A stretch of DNA of 64,000 nucleotides, taken from Euonymus europaeus (lineage: Eukaryota; Streptophyta; Magnoliopsida; Celastrales; Celastraceae). The notes under the pieces are model-generated. The model saw only the letters and a list, made by a program, of their open reading frames with translations, did not search any database and had not been told where the DNA came from. The position numbers were made by a program, and so were the translations under genes. This document shows positions 39,661 through 54,700 of this stretch, piece after piece. Each line of letters starts with the position of its first letter. Position 1 is the stretch's first letter. The stretch covers positions 14,201,001-14,265,000 of the forward strand of contig OY756966.1 of NCBI GenBank assembly GCA_963580455.1. Reading direction: 5' to 3'.

Positions 39661-42535
39661 TTGTCCTTCTATGTCAAATTTTACGAGTATAAGCTTCCTA
39701 CATTATTTCGATGCCAAAAAACAAATTTTCTATGACAAATGAACAAAACCGTTAAAAGCTCCTCCATAGAGAGAGTTGAGCAACTTCGGACTATCAAAGT
39801 TGCTCGGGATAGACTTTTAATTGTTCTTCTATGTCAAATTTTACGAGTATAAGCTTCCTACATTATTTCGATGCCAAAACACCAACTTTCTATGACAAAT
39901 AGAAAAAACCGTTAAGAGCTCCTCCATAGAGAGAGTTGAGCAACTTCGGACTATCAAAGTTGCTCGGAATAGAATTTTAATTGTTCTTCTATGTCAAATT
40001 TTACGAGTATAAGCTTCCTACATTATTTCGATGCCTAAAAACCAACTTTCTACGACAAATGGACAAAACCGTTAAAAGCTCCTCCATAGAGAGTTGAGCA
40101 ACTTCGGACTATGAAAGTTGCTCGGAATAGACTTTTAATTGTCCTTCTATGTCAAATTTTACGAGTATATGCTTCCTACATTATTTCGATGCCAAAAAAC
40201 AAATTTTCTATGACAAATGAACAAAACCGCTAAAAGCTCATCCATAGAGAGAGTTGAGCAACTTCGGACTATCAAAGTTGCTCGGGATAGACTTTTAATT
40301 GTTCTTCTATGTCAAATTTTACGAGTATAAGCTTCATAGATTATTTAGAGTCCAAAACACCAACTTTCTATGAGAAATAGACAAAAACGTTAAAAGCTCC
40401 TCCATAGAGAGAATTGAGCATATTCGAACTATCAAAGTTGCTCGGAATAGACTTTTAATTGTCCTTCTATGTCAAATTTTACGAGTATAAGCTTCCTACA
40501 TTATTTCGATGCCAAAAAACAAATTTTCTATGACAAATGAACAAAACCGTTAAAAGCTCCTCCATAGAGAGAGTTGAGCAACTTCGGACTATCAAAGTTG
40601 CTCGGGATAGACTTTTAATTGTTCTTCTATGTCAAATTTTACGAGTATAAGCTTCCTACATTATTTCGATGCCAAAACACCAACTTTCTATGACAAATAG
40701 ACAAAACCGTTAAGAGCTCCTCCATAGAGAGAGTTGAGCAACTTCGGACTATCAAAGTTGCTCGGAATAGAATTTTAATTGTTCTTCTATGTCAAATTTT
40801 ACGAGTATAAGCTTCCTACATTATTTCGATGCCTAAAAACCAACTTTCTATGACAAATGGACAAAACCGTTAAAAGCTCCTCCATAGAGAGTTGAGCAAC
40901 TTCGGACTATGAAAGTTGCTCAGAATAGACTTTTAATTGTTCTTCTATGTCAAATTTTACGAGTATAAGCTTCCTACATTATTTCGATGCCAAAACACCA
41001 ACTTTCTATGAGAAATGGACAAAACCGTTAAAAGCTCCTCCATAGAGAGAGTTGAGCAACTTCGGACTATCAAACTTGCTCGGGATAGACTTTTAATTGT
41101 TCTTCTATGTCAAATTTTACGAGTATAAGCTTCCTACATTATTTCGATGCCAAAACACCAACTTTCTATGAAAAATAGAGAAAAATGTTAAAAGCTCCTC
41201 CATAGAGAGAGTTGAGCAACTTCGGACTATCAAAGTTGCTCGGGATAGACTTTTAATTGTTCTTCTATGTCAAATTTTATGATTATAAGCTTCCTAGATT
41301 ATTTCGAGTCCAAAACATAAACTTTCTATGACAAATGGACAAAAATGTTAAAGGCTCCTCCATAGAGAGAGTTGAGCAACTTCGGACTATCAAAGTTGCT
41401 CGTGATAGACTTTTTATTGTTCTTCTATGTCAAATTTTACGAGTATAAGCTTCCTACATTATTTCAATGCCAAAACACCAACTTTCTATGACAAATAGAC
41501 AAAACCGTTAAAAGCTCCTCCATAGAGAGAGTTAAGCAACTTCGGACTATAAAAGTTGCTCGGAATAGAATTTTAATTGTTCTTCTATGTCAAATTTTAC
41601 GAGTATAAGCTTCCTACATTATTTCGATGACAAAACACCAACTTTCTATGACAAATAGACAAAACGGTTAAAAGCTCCTCCATAGAGAGAGTTGAGCAAC
41701 TTCGGACTATCAAAGTTGTTCGGGATAGACTTTTTATTGTTCTTCTACGTCAAATTTTACGAGTATATGCTTCCTACATTATTTCGATGCCAAAACACCA
41801 ACTTTCTATGACAAATAGACAAAACCGTTAAAAGCTCCTCCATAAAGAGAGTTGAGCAACTTCGGACTATCAAAGTTGCTCGGAATAGACTTTTAATTGT
41901 TCTTCTATGTCAAATTTTACGAGTATAAGCTTCCTACATTATTTCGATGCCAAAAAATCAACTTTCTATGACAAATGGACAAAACCGTTAAAAGCTCCTC
42001 CATAGAGAGAGTTGAGCAACTTCGGACTATCAAAGTTGCTCGGGATAGACTTTTAATTGTTCTTCTATGTCAAATTTTACGAGTATAAGCTTCCTACATT
42101 ATTTAGAGTCCAAAACACCAACTCTCTATGAGAAATAGACAAAAACGTTAAAAGCTCCTCCATAGAGAGAGTTGAGCAATTTCGGACTATCAAAGTTGCT
42201 CGGAATAGACTTTTAATTGTCCTTCTATGTCAAATTTTACGAGTATAAGCTTCATAGATTATTTAGAGTCCAAAACACCAACTTTCTATTAGAAATAGAC
42301 AAAAACGTTAAAAGCTCCTCCATAGAGAGAGTTGAGCAATTTCGGACTATCAAAGTTGCTCGGAATAGACTTTTAATTGTCCTTCTATGTCAAATTTTAC
42401 GAGTATAAGCTTCCTACATTATTTCGATGCCAAAAAACAAATTTTCTATGACAAATGAACAAAACCGTTAAAAGCTCCTCCATAGAGAGAGTTGAGCAAC
42501 TTCGGACTATCAAAGTTGCTCGGGATAGACTTTTA
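39660..42535 (+). repeat. 18-monomer HOR, 2,876 bp, copy 1
   Basis: Markers in this copy are CTATGAAAG at 40,109 and 40,907, AAAAATGTTAAAGG at 41,345, and a recurring monomer pattern starting at 42,217. Each reappears exactly 2,876 bp to the right (42,985, 43,783, 44,221 and 45,093). The unit is 18 x 160 minus 4, because two monomers lack AG in CCATAGAGAG. By-eye differences between copies are only a few single bases, such as GTATATGC, CGCTAAAAGC and GAATTGAGCATATTCG states. Confidence 0.88.
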
Positions 42536-45411
42536 ATTGTCCTTCTATGTCAAATTTTACGAGTATAAGCTTCCTACATTATTTCGATGCCAAAAAACAA
42601 ATTTTCTATGACAAATGAACAAAACCGTTAAAAGCTCCTCCATAGAGAGAGTTGAGCAACTTCGGACTATCAAAGTTGCTCGGGATAGACTTTTAATTGT
42701 TCTTCTATGTCAAATTTTACGAGTATAAGCTTCCTACATTATTTCGATGCCAAAACACCAACTTTCTATGACAAATAGAAAAAACCGTTAAGAGCTCCTC
42801 CATAGAGAGAGTTGAGCAACTTCGGACTATCAAAGTTGCTCGGAATAGAATTTTAATTGTTCTTCTATGTCAAATTTTACGAGTATAAGCTTCCTACATT
42901 ATTTCGATGCCTAAAAACCAACTTTCTACGACAAATGGACAAAACCGTTAAAAGCTCCTCCATAGAGAGTTGAGCAACTTCGGACTATGAAAGTTGCTCG
43001 GAATAGACTTTTAATTGTCCTTCTATGTCAAATTTTACGAGTATATGCTTCCTACATTATTTCGATGCCAAAAAACAAATTTTCTATGACAAATGAACAA
43101 AACCGTTAAAAGCTCATCCATAGAGAGAGTTGAGCAACTTCGGACTATCAAAGTTGCTCGGGATAGACTTTTAATTGTTCTTCTATGTCAAATTTTACGA
43201 GTATAAGCTTCATAGATTATTTAGAGTCCAAAACACCAACTTTCTATGAGAAATAGACAAAAACGTTAAAAGCTCCTCCATAGAGAGAATTGAGCATATT
43301 CGAACTATCAAAGTTGCTCGGAATAGACTTTTAATTGTCCTTCTATGTCAAATTTTACGAGTATAAGCTTCCTACATTATTTCGATGCCAAAAAACAAAT
43401 TTTCTATGACAAATGAACAAAACCGTTAAAAGCTCCTCCATAGAGAGAGTTGAGCAACTTCGGACTATCAAAGTTGCTCGGGATAGACTTTTAATTGTTC
43501 TTCTATGTCAAATTTTATGAGTATAAGCTTCCTACATTATTTCGATGCCAAAACACCAACTTTCTATGACAAATAGACAAAACCGTTAAGAGCTCCTCCA
43601 TAGAGAGAGTTGAGCAACTTCGGACTATCAAAGTTGCTCGGAATAGAATTTTAATTGTTCTTCTATGTCAAATTTTACGAGTATAAGCTTCCTACATTAT
43701 TTCGATGCCTAAAAACCAACTTTCTATGACAAATGGACAAAACCGTTAAAAGCTCCTCCATAGAGAGTTGAGCAACTTCGGACTATGAAAGTTGCTCAGA
43801 ATAGACTTTTAATTGTTCTTCTATGTCAAATTTTACGAGTATAAGCTTCCTACATTATTTCGATGCCAAAACACCAACTTTCTATGAGAAATGGACAAAA
43901 CCGTTAAAAGCTCCTCCATAGAGAGAGTTGAGCAACTTCGGACTATCAAACTTGCTCGGGATAGACTTTTAATTGTTCTTCTATGTCAAATTTTACGAGT
44001 ATAAGCTTCCTACATTATTTCGATGCCAAAACACCAACTTTCTATGAAAAATAGAGAAAAATGTTAAAAGCTCCTCCATAGAGAGAGTTGAGCAACTTCG
44101 GACTATCAAAGTTGCTCGGGATAGACTTTTAATTGTTCTTCTATGTCAAATTTTATGATTATAAGCTTCCTAGATTATTTCGAGTCCAAAACATAAACTT
44201 TCTATGACAAATGGACAAAAATGTTAAAGGCTCCTCCATAGAGAGAGTTGAGCAACTTCGGACTATCAAAGTTGCTCGTGATAGACTTTTTATTGTTCTT
44301 CTATGTCAAATTTTACGAGTATAAGCTTCCTACATTATTTCAATGCCAAAACACCAACTTTCTATGACAAATAGACAAAACCGTTAAAAGCTCCTCCATA
44401 GAGAGAGTTAAGCAACTTCGGACTATAAAAGTTGCTCGGAATAGAATTTTAATTGTTCTTCTATGTCAAATTTTACGAGTATAAGCTTCCTACATTATTT
44501 CGATGACAAAACACCAACTTTCTATGACAAATAGACAAAACGGTTAAAAGCTCCTCCATAGAGAGAGTTGAGCAACTTCGGACTATCAAAGTTGTTCGGG
44601 ATAGACTTTTTATTGTTCTTCTACGTCAAATTTTACGAGTATATGCTTCCTACATTATTTCGATGCCAAAACACCAACTTTCTATGACAAATAGACAAAA
44701 CCGTTAAAAGCTCCTCCATAAAGAGAGTTGAGCAACTTCGGACTATCAAAGTTGCTCGGAATAGACTTTTAATTGTTCTTCTATGTCAAATTTTACGAGT
44801 ATAAGCTTCCTACATTATTTCGATGCCAAAAAATCAACTTTCTATGACAAATGGACAAAACCGTTAAAAGCTCCTCCATAGAGAGAGTTGAGCAACTTCG
44901 GACTATCAAAGTTGCTCGGGATAGACTTTTAATTGTTCTTCTATGTCAAATTTTACGAGTATAAGCTTCCTACATTATTTAGAGTCCAAAACACCAACTC
45001 TCTATGAGAAATAGACAAAAACGTTAAAAGCTCCTCCATAGAGAGAGTTGAGCAATTTCGGACTATCAAAGTTGCTCGGAATAGACTTTTAATTGTCCTT
45101 CTATGTCAAATTTTACGAGTATAAGCTTCATAGATTATTTAGAGTCCAAAACACCAACTTTCTATTAGAAATAGACAAAAACGTTAAAAGCTCCTCCATA
45201 GAGAGAGTTGAGCAATTTCGGACTATCAAAGTTGCTCGGAATAGACTTTTAATTGTCCTTCTATGTCAAATTTTACGAGTATAAGCTTCCTACATTATTT
45301 CGATGCCAAAAAACAAATTTTCTATGACAAATGAACAAAACCGTTAAAAGCTCCTCCATAGAGAGAGTTGAGCAACTTCGGACTATCAAAGTTGCTCGGG
45401 ATAGACTTTTA
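42536..45411 (+). repeat. 18-monomer HOR, 2,876 bp, copy 2
   Basis: Second copy of the unit, in direct tandem with the first. Markers are CTATGAAAG at 42,985 and 43,783, AAAAATGTTAAAGG at 44,221 and the equivalent monomer start at 45,093. The match ends near 45,411, where a CATAGATTATTTAGAG monomer follows a different neighbour. Near identity over 2.9 kb indicates recent duplication. Confidence 0.88.
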
Positions 45412-47432
45412 ATTGTTCTTCTATGTCAAATTTTACGAGTATAAGCTTCATAGATTATTTAGAGTCCAAAACACCAACTTTCTATGAAAAATAGACAAAA
45501 ACGTTAAAAGCTCCTCCATAGAGAGAGTTGAGCAATTTCGAACTATCAAAGTTGCTCGGAATAGACTTTTAATTGTCCTTCTATGTCAAATTTTACGAGT
45601 ATAAGCTTCCTACATTATTTCGATGCCAAAAAACAAATTTTCTATGACAAATGAACAAAACCGTTAAAAGCTCCTCCATAGAGAGAGTTGAGCAACTTCG
45701 GACTATCAAAGTTGCTCGGGATAGACTTTTAATTGTTCTTCTATGTCAAATTTTACGAGTATAAGCTTCCTACATTATTTCGATGCCAAAACACCAACTT
45801 TCTATGACAAATAGACAAAACCGTTAAGAGCTCCTCCATAGAGAGAGTTGAGCAACTTCGGACTATCAAAGTTGCTCGGAATAGAATTTTAATTGTTCTT
45901 CTATGTCAAATTTTACGAGTATAAGCTTCCTACATTATTTCGATGCCTAAAAACCAACTTTCTATGACAAATGGACAAAACCGTTAAAAGCTCCTCCATA
46001 GAGAGTTGAGCAACTTCGGACTATGAAAGTTGCTCGGAATAGACTTTTAATTGTTCTTCTATGTCAAATTTTACGAGTATAAGCTTCCTACATTATTTCG
46101 ATGCCAAAACACCAACTTTCTATGAGAAATGGACAAAACCGTTAAAAGCTCCTCCATAGAGAGAGTTGAGCAACTTCGGACTATCAAACTTGCTCGGGAT
46201 AGACTTTTAATTGTTCTTATACGTCAAATTTTACGAGTATAAGCTTCCTACATTATTTCGATGCCAAAACACCAACTTTCTATGAAAAATAGAGAAAAAT
46301 GTTAAAAGCTCCTCCATAGAGAGAGTTGAGCAACTTTGGACTATCAAAGTTGCTCGGGATAGACTTTTAATTGTTCTTCTATGTCAAATTTTATGATTAT
46401 AAGCTTCCTACATTATGTCGATGCCAAAACATAAACTTTCTATGACAAATGGACAAAACCGTTAAAAGCTCCTCCATAGAGAGAGTTGAGCAACTTCGGA
46501 CTATCAAAGTTGCTCGTGATAGACTTTTTATTGTTCTTCTATGTCAAATTTTACGAGTATAAGCTTCCTACATTATTTCGATGACAAAAAACCAACTCTC
46601 TATGACAAATAGACAAAACCGTTAAAAGCTCCTCCATAGAGAGAGTTAAGCAACTTCAGACTATCAAAGTTGCTCGTAATAGAATTTTAATTGTTCTTCT
46701 ATGTCAAATTTTACGAGTATAAGCTTCATAGATTATTTAGAGTCCAAAACACCAACTTTCTATGAGAAATAGACAAAAACGTTAAAAGCTCCTCCATAGA
46801 GAGAGTTGAGCAATTTCGGACTATCAAAGTTGCTCGGAATAGACTTTTAATTGTCCTTCTATGTCAAATTTAACGAGTATAAGCTTCCTACATTATTTCG
46901 ATGCCAAAACACCAACTTTCTATGACAAATAGAAAAAACCGTTAAGAGCTCCTCCATAGAGAGAGTTGAGCAACTTCGGACTATCAAAGTTGCTCGGAAT
47001 AGAATTTTAATTGTTCTTCTATGTCAAATTTTACGAGTATAAGCTTCCTACATTATTTCGATGCCTAAAAACCAACTTTCTATGACAAATGGACAAAACC
47101 GTTAAAAGCTCCTCCATAGAGAGTTGAGCAACTTCGGACTATGAAAGTTGCTCGGAATAGACTTTTAATTGTTCTTCTATGTCAAATTTTACGAGTATAA
47201 GCTTCCTACATTATTTCGATGCCAAAACACCAACTTTCTATGAGAAATTGACAAAACCGTTAAAAGCTCCTCCATAGAGAGAGTTGAGCAACTTCGGACT
47301 ATCAAAGTTGTTCGGGATAGACTTTTTATTGTTCTTCTACGTCAAATTTTACGAGTATATGCTTCCTACATTATTTCGATGCCAAAACACCAACTTTCTA
47401 TGACAAATAGACAAAACCGTTAAAAGCTCCTC
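45340..47432 (+). repeat. ~2.1-kb segment repeated 10,062 bp away, left copy
   Basis: CTATGAAAG markers at 46,021 and 47,139 match 56,083 and 57,201, and CGAACTATC at about 45,541 matches 55,603, all at an offset of 10,062 bp. The shared run also contains the rare CAAATTTAACGAG and GAGAAATTGAC variants and the GTTGCTCGTAATAG monomer. Known differences include TTCTTATACG against TTCTTCTACG and TATGTCGATG against TATTTCGATG. The copies part near 47,432, where the left copy lacks AG in CCATAGAGAG. Confidence 0.85.
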
Positions 47433-47589
47433 CATAGAGAGTTGAGCAACTTCGGACTATGAAAGTTGCTCGGAATAGACTTTTAATTGTTCTTCTATGT
47501 CAAATTTTACGAGTATAAGCTTCCTACATTATTTCGATGCCAAAACACCAACTTTCTATGACAAATGGACAAAACCGATAAAAGCTCCT

Positions 47590-50500
47590 CCATAGAGAGA
47601 ATTGAGCAACTTCGGACTATCAAATTTGCTCGGAATAGACTTTTAATTGTTCTTCTATGTCAAATTTTACGAGTATAAGCTTCCTACATTATTTCGATGC
47701 CAAAACACCAACTCTCTATGAGAAATAGACAAAAACGTTAAAAGCTCCTCCATAGAGAGAGTTGAGCAATTTCGGACTATCAAAGTTGCTCGGAATAGAC
47801 TTTTAATTGTCCTTCTATGTCAAATTTTACGAGTATAAGCTTCATAGATTATTTAGAGTCCAAAACACCAACTTTCTATGAGAAATAGACAAAAACGTTA
47901 AAAGCTCCTCCATAGAGAGAGTTGAGCAATTTCGGACTATCAAAGTTGCTCGGAATAGACTTTTAATTGTCCTTCTATGTCAAATTTTACGAGTATAAGC
48001 TTCCTACATTATTTCGATGCCAAAAAAAAAATTTTCTATGACAAATGAACAAAACCGTTAAAAGCTCCTCCATAGAGAGAGTTGAGCAACTTCGGACTAT
48101 CAAAGTTGCTCGGGATAGACTTTTAATTGTTCTTCTATGTCAAATTTTACGAGTATAAGCTTCCTACATTATTTCGATGCCAAAACACCAACTTTCTATG
48201 ACAAATAGAAAAAACCGTTAAGAGCTCCTCCATAGAGAGAGTTGAGCAACTTCGGACTATCAAAGTTGCTCGGAATAGAATTTTAATTGTTCTTCTATGT
48301 CAAATTTTACGAGTATAAGCTTCCTACATTATTTCGATGCCTAAAAACCAACTTTCTACGACAAATGGACAAAACCGTTAAAAGCTCCTCCATAGAGAGT
48401 TGAGCAACTTCGGACTATGAAAGTTGCTCGGAATAGACTTTTAATTGTCCTTCTATGTCAAATTTTACGAGTATAAGCTTCCTACATTATTTTGATGCCA
48501 AAAAACAAATTTTCTATGACAAATGAACAAAACCGTTAAAAGCTCATCCATAGAGAGAGTTGAGCAACTTCGGACTATCAAAGTTGCTCGGGATAGACTT
48601 TTAATTGTTCTTCTATGTCAAATTTTACGAGTATAAGCTTCATAGATTATTTAGAGTCCAAAACACCAACTTTCTATGAGAAATAGACAAAAACGTTAAA
48701 AGCTCCTCCATAGAGAGAATTGAGCATATTCGAACTATCAAAGTTGCTCGGAATAGACTTTTAATTGTCCTTCAATGTCAAATTTTACGAGTATAAGCTT
48801 CCTACATTATTTCGATGCCAAAAAACAAATTTTCTATGACAAATGGACAAAACCGTTAAAAGCTCCTCCATAGAGAGAGTTGAGCAACTTCGGACTATCA
48901 AAGTTGCTCGGGATAGACTTTTAATTGTTCTTCTATGTCAAATTTTACGAGTATAAGCTTCCTACATTATTTCGATGCCAAAACACCAACTTTCTATGAC
49001 AAATAGAAAAAACCGTTAAGAGCTCCTCCATAGAGAGAGTTGAGCAACTTCGGACTATCAAACTTGCTCGGGATAGACTTTTAATTGTTCTTCTATGTCA
49101 AATTTTACGAGTATAAGCTTCCTACATTATTTCGATGCCTAAAAACCAACTTTCTATGACAAATGGACAAAACCGTTAAAAGCTCCTCCATAGAGAGTTG
49201 AGCAACTTCGGACTATGAAAGTTGCTCAGAATAGACTTTTAATTGTTCTTCTATGTCAAATTTTACGAGTATAAGCTTCCTACATTATTTCGATGCCAAA
49301 ACACCAACTTTCTATGAGAAATGGACAAAACCGTTAAAAGCTCCTCCATAGAGAGAGTTGAGCAACTTCGGACTATCAAACTTGCTCGGGATAGACTTTT
49401 AATTGTTCTTCTATGTCAAATTTTACGAGTATAAGCTTCCTACATTATTTCGATGCCAAAACACCAACTTTCTATGAAAAATAGAGAAAAATGTTAAAAG
49501 CTCCTCCATAGAGAGAGTTGAGCAACTTCGGACTATCAAAGTTGCTCGGGATAGACTTTTAATTGTTCTTCTATGTCAAATTTTATGATTATAAGCTTCC
49601 TAGATTATTTCGAGTCCAAAACATAAACTTTCTATGACAAATGGACAAAAATGTTAAAGGCTCCTCCATAGAGAGAGTTGAGCAACTTCGGACTATCAAA
49701 GTTGCTCGTGATAGACTTTTTATTGTTCTTCTATGTCAAATTTTACGAGTATAAGCTTCCTACATTATTTCAATGCCAAAACACCAACTTTCTATGACAA
49801 ATAGACAAAACCGTTAAAAGCTCCTCCATAGAGAGAGTTAAGCAACTTCGGACTATAAAAGTTGCTCGGAATAGAATTTTAATTGTTCTTCTATGTCAAA
49901 TTTTACGAGTATAAGCTTCCTACATTATTTCGATGACAAAACACCAACTTTCTATGACAAATAGACAAAACGGTTAAAAGCTCCTCCATAGAGAGAGTTG
50001 AGCAACTTCGGACTATCAAAGTTGTTCGGGATAGACTTTTTATTGTTCTTCTACGTCAAATTTTACGAGTATATGCTTCCTACATTATTTCGATGCCAAA
50101 ACACCAACTTTCTATGACAAATAGACAAAACCGTTAAAAGCTCCTCCATAAAGAGAGTTGAGCAACTTCGGACTATCAAAGTTGCTCGGAATAGACTTTT
50201 AATTGTTCTTCTATGTCAAATTTTACGAGTATAAGCTTCCTACATTATTTCGATGCCAAAAAATCAACTTTCTATGACAAATGGACAAAACCGTTAAAAG
50301 CTCCTCCATAGAGAGAGTTGAGCAACTTCGGACTATCAAAGTTGCTCGGGATAGACTTTTAATTGTTCTTCTATGTCAAATTTTACGAGTATAAGCTTCC
50401 TACATTATTTAGAGTCCAAAACACCAACTCTCTATGAGAAATAGACAAAAACGTTAAAAGCTCCTCCATAGAGAGAGTTGAGCAATTTCGGACTATCAAA

Positions 50501-51743
50501 GTTGCTCGGAATAGACTTTTAATTGTCCTTCTATGTCAAATTTTACGAGTATAAGCTTCATAGATTATTTAGAGTCCAAAACACCAACTTTCTATTAGAA
50601 ATAGACAAAAACGTTAAAAGCTCCTCCATAGAGAGAGTTGAGCAATTTCGGACTATCAAAGTTGCTCGGAATAGACTTTTAATTGTCCTTCTATGTCAAA
50701 TTTTACGAGTATAAGCTTCCTACATTATTTCGATGCCAAAAAACAAATTTTCTATGACAAATGAACAAAACCGTTAAAAGCTCCTCCATAGAGAGAGTTG
50801 AGCAACTTCGGACTATCAAAGTTGCTCGGGATAGACTTTTAATTGTTCTTCTATGTCAAATTTTACGAGTATAAGCTTCATAGATTATTTAGAGTCCAAA
50901 ACACCAACTTTCTATGAAAAATAGACAAAAACGTTAAAAGCTCCTCCATAGAGAGAGTTGAGCAATTTCGAACTATCAAAGTTGCTCGGAATAGACTTTT
51001 AATTGTCCTTCTATGTCAAATTTTACGAGTATAAGCTTCCTACATTATTTCGATGCCAAAAAACAAATTTTCTATGACAAATGAACAAAACCGTTAAAAG
51101 CTCCTCCATAGAGAGAGTTGAGCAACTTCGGACTATCAAAGTTGCTCGGGATAGACTTTTAATTGTTCTTCTATGTCAAATTTTACGAGTATAAGCTTCC
51201 TACATTATTTCGATGCCAAAACACCAACTTTCTATGACAAATAGAAAAAACCGTTAAGAGCTCCTCCATAGAGAGAGTTGAGCAACTTCGGACTATCAAA
51301 GTTGCTCGGAATAGAATTTTAATTGTTCTTCTATGTCAAATTTTACGAGTATAAGCTTCCTACATTATTTCGATGCCTAAAAACCAACTTTCTATGACAA
51401 ATGGACAAAACCGTTAAAAGCTCCTCCATAGAGAGTTGAGCAACTTCGGACTATGAAAGTTGCTCGGAATAGACTTTTAATTGTCCTTCTATGTCAAATT
51501 TTACGAGTATAAGCTTCCTACATTATTTCGATGCCAAAAAACAAATTTTCTATGACAAATGAACAAAACCGTTAAAAGCTCATCCATAGAGAGAGTTGAG
51601 CAACTTCGGACTATCAAAGTTGCTCGGGATAGACTTTTAATTGTTCTTCTATGTCAAATTTTACGAGTATAAGCTTCATAGATTATTTAGAGTCCAAAAC
51701 ACCAACTTTCTATGAAAAATAGACAAAAACGTTAAAAGCTCCT
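47590..51743 (+). repeat. 26-monomer HOR, 4,154 bp, copy 1
   Basis: Markers CTATGAAAG at 48,415 and 49,213, AAAAATGTTAAAGG at 49,651 and the monomer start at 50,523 each recur 4,154 bp to the right. The start is set by the CAAATTTGCTCGG monomer near 47,625 and 51,779. The unit contains a part related to the 2,876-bp HOR (AAAAATGTTAAAGG through the 50,523 monomer), so larger repeats were built from smaller ones. Confidence 0.87.
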
Positions 51744-54700
51744 CCATAGAGAGAGTTGAGCAACTTCGGACTATCAAATTTGCTCGGAATAGACTTTTAA
51801 TTGTTCTTCTATGTCAAATTTTACGAGTATAAGCTTCCTACATTATTTCGATGCCAAAACACCAACTCTCTATGAGAAATAGACAAAAACGTTAAAAGCT
51901 CCTCCATAGAGAGAGTTGAGCAATTTCGGACTATCAAAGTTGCTCGGAATAGACTTTTAATTGTCCTTCTATGTCAAATTTTACGAGTATAAGCTTCATA
52001 GATTATTTAGAGTCCAAAACACCAACTTTCTATGAGAAATAGACAAAAACGTTAAAAGCTCCTCCATAGAGAGAGTTGAGCAATTTCGGACTATCAAAGT
52101 TGCTCGGAATAGACTTTTAATTGTCCTTCTATGTCAAATTTTACGAGTATAAGCTTCCTACATTATTTCGATGCCAAAAAAAAAATTTTCTATGACAAAT
52201 GAACAAAACCGTTAAAAGCTCCTCCATAGAGAGGGTTGAGCAACTTCGGACTATCAAAGTTGCTCGGGATAGACTTTTAATTGTTCTTCTATGTCAAATT
52301 TTACGAGTATAAGCTTCCTACATTATTTCGATGCCAAAACACCAACTTTCTATGACAAATAGAAAAAACCGTTAAGAGCTCCTCCATAGAGAGAGTTGAG
52401 CAACTTCGGACTATCAAAGTTGCTCGGAATAGAATTTTAATTGTTCTTCTATGTCAAATTTTACGAGTATAAGCTTCCTACATTATTTCGATGCCTAAAA
52501 ACCAACTTTCTACGACAAATGGACAAAACCGTTAAAAGCTCCTCCATAGAGAGTTGAGCAACTTCGGACTATGAAAGTTGCTCGGAATAGACTTTTAATT
52601 GTCCTTCTATGTCAAATTTTACGAGTATAAGCTTCCTACATTATTTTGATGCCAAAAAACAAATTTTCTATGACAAATGAACAAAACCGTTAAAAGCTCA
52701 TCCATAGAGAGAGTTGAGCAACTTCGGACTATCAAAGTTGCTCGGGATAGACTTTTAATTGTTCTTCTATGTCAAATTTTACGAGTATAAGCTTCATAGA
52801 TTATTTAGAGTCCAAAACACCAACTTTCTATGAGAAATAGACAAAAACGTTAAAAGCTCCTCCATAGAGAGAATTGAGCATATTCGAACTATCAAAGTTG
52901 CTCGGAATAGACTTTTAATTGTCCTTCTATGTCAAATTTTACGAGTATAAGCTTCCTACATTATTTCGATGCCAAAAAACAAATTTTCTATGACAAATGG
53001 ACAAAACCGTTAAAAGCTCCTCCATAGAGAGAGTTGAGCAACTTCGGACTATCAAAGTTGCTCGGGATAGACTTTTAATTGTTCTTCTATGTCAAATTTT
53101 ACGAGTATAAGCTTCCTACATTATTTCGATGCCAAAACACCAACTTTCTATGACAAATAGAAAAAACCGTTAAGAGCTCCTCCATAGAGAGAGTTGAGCA
53201 ACTTCGGACTATCAAACTTGCTCGGGATAGACTTTTAATTGTTCTTCTATGTCAAATTTTACGAGTATAAGCTTCCTACATTATTTCGATGCCTAAAAAC
53301 CAACTTTCTATGACAAATGGACAAAACCGTTAAAAGCTCCTCCATAGAGAGTTGAGCAACTTCGGACTATGAAAGTTGCTCAGAATAGACTTTTAATTGT
53401 TCTTCTATGTCAAATTTTACGAGTATAAGCTTCCTACATTATTTCGATGCCAAAACACCAACTTTCTATGAGAAATGGACAAAACCGTTAAAAGCTCCTC
53501 CATAGAGAGAGTTGAGCAACTTCGGACTATCAAACTTGCTCGGGATAGACTTTTAATTGTTCTTCTATGTCAAATTTTACGAGTATAAGCTTCCTACATT
53601 ATTTCGATGCCAAAACACCAACTTTCTATGAAAAATAGAGAAAAATGTTAAAAGCTCCTCCATAGAGAGAGTTGAGCAACTTCGGACTATCAAAGTTGCT
53701 CGGGATAGACTTTTAATTGTTCTTCTATGTCAAATTTTATGATTATAAGCTTCCTAGATTATTTCGAGTCCAAAACATAAACTTTCTATGACAAATGGAC
53801 AAAAATGTTAAAGGCTCCTCCATAGAGAGAGTTGAGCAACTTCGGACTATCAAAGTTGCTCGTGATAGACTTTTTATTGTTCTTCTATGTCAAATTTTAC
53901 GAGTATAAGCTTCCTACATTATTTCAATGCCAAAACACCAACTTTCTATGACAAATAGACAAAACCGTTAAAAGCTCCTCCATAGAGAGAGTTAAGCAAC
54001 TTCGGACTATAAAAGTTGCTCGGAATAGAATTTTAATTGTTCTTCTATGTCAAATTTTACGAGTATAAGCTTCCTACATTATTTCGATGACAAAACACCA
54101 ACTTTCTATGACAAATAGACAAAACGGTTAAAAGCTCCTCCATAGAGAGAGTTGAGCAACTTCGGACTATCAAAGTTGTTCGGGATAGACTTTTTATTGT
54201 TCTTCTACGTCAAATTTTACGAGTATATGCTTCCTACATTATTTCGATGCCAAAACACCAACTTTCTATGACAAATAGACAAAACCGTTAAAAGCTCCTC
54301 CATAAAGAGAGTTGAGCAACTTCGGACTATCAAAGTTGCTCGGAATAGACTTTTAATTGTTCTTCTATGTCAAATTTTACGAGTATAAGCTTCCTACATT
54401 ATTTCGATGCCAAAAAATCAACTTTCTATGACAAATGGACAAAACCGTTAAAAGCTCCTCCATAGAGAGAGTTGAGCAACTTCGGACTATCAAAGTTGCT
54501 CGGGATAGACTTTTAATTGTTCTTCTATGTCAAATTTTACGAGTATAAGCTTCCTACATTATTTAGAGTCCAAAACACCAACTCTCTATGATAAATAGAC
54601 AAAAACGTTAAAAGCTCCTCCATAGAGAGAGTTGAGCAATTTCGGACTATCAAAGTTGCTCGGAATAGACTTTTAATTGTCCTTCTATGTCAAATTTTAC

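Noticed and set aside
48021..48034. A-run (also near 52,176, 59,684 and 63,331) as a poly(A) tail of a retroposed element
   Set aside because: The run is a local variant of CCAAAAAACAAATTTT within a normal monomer. No inserted body or target-site duplication is present.
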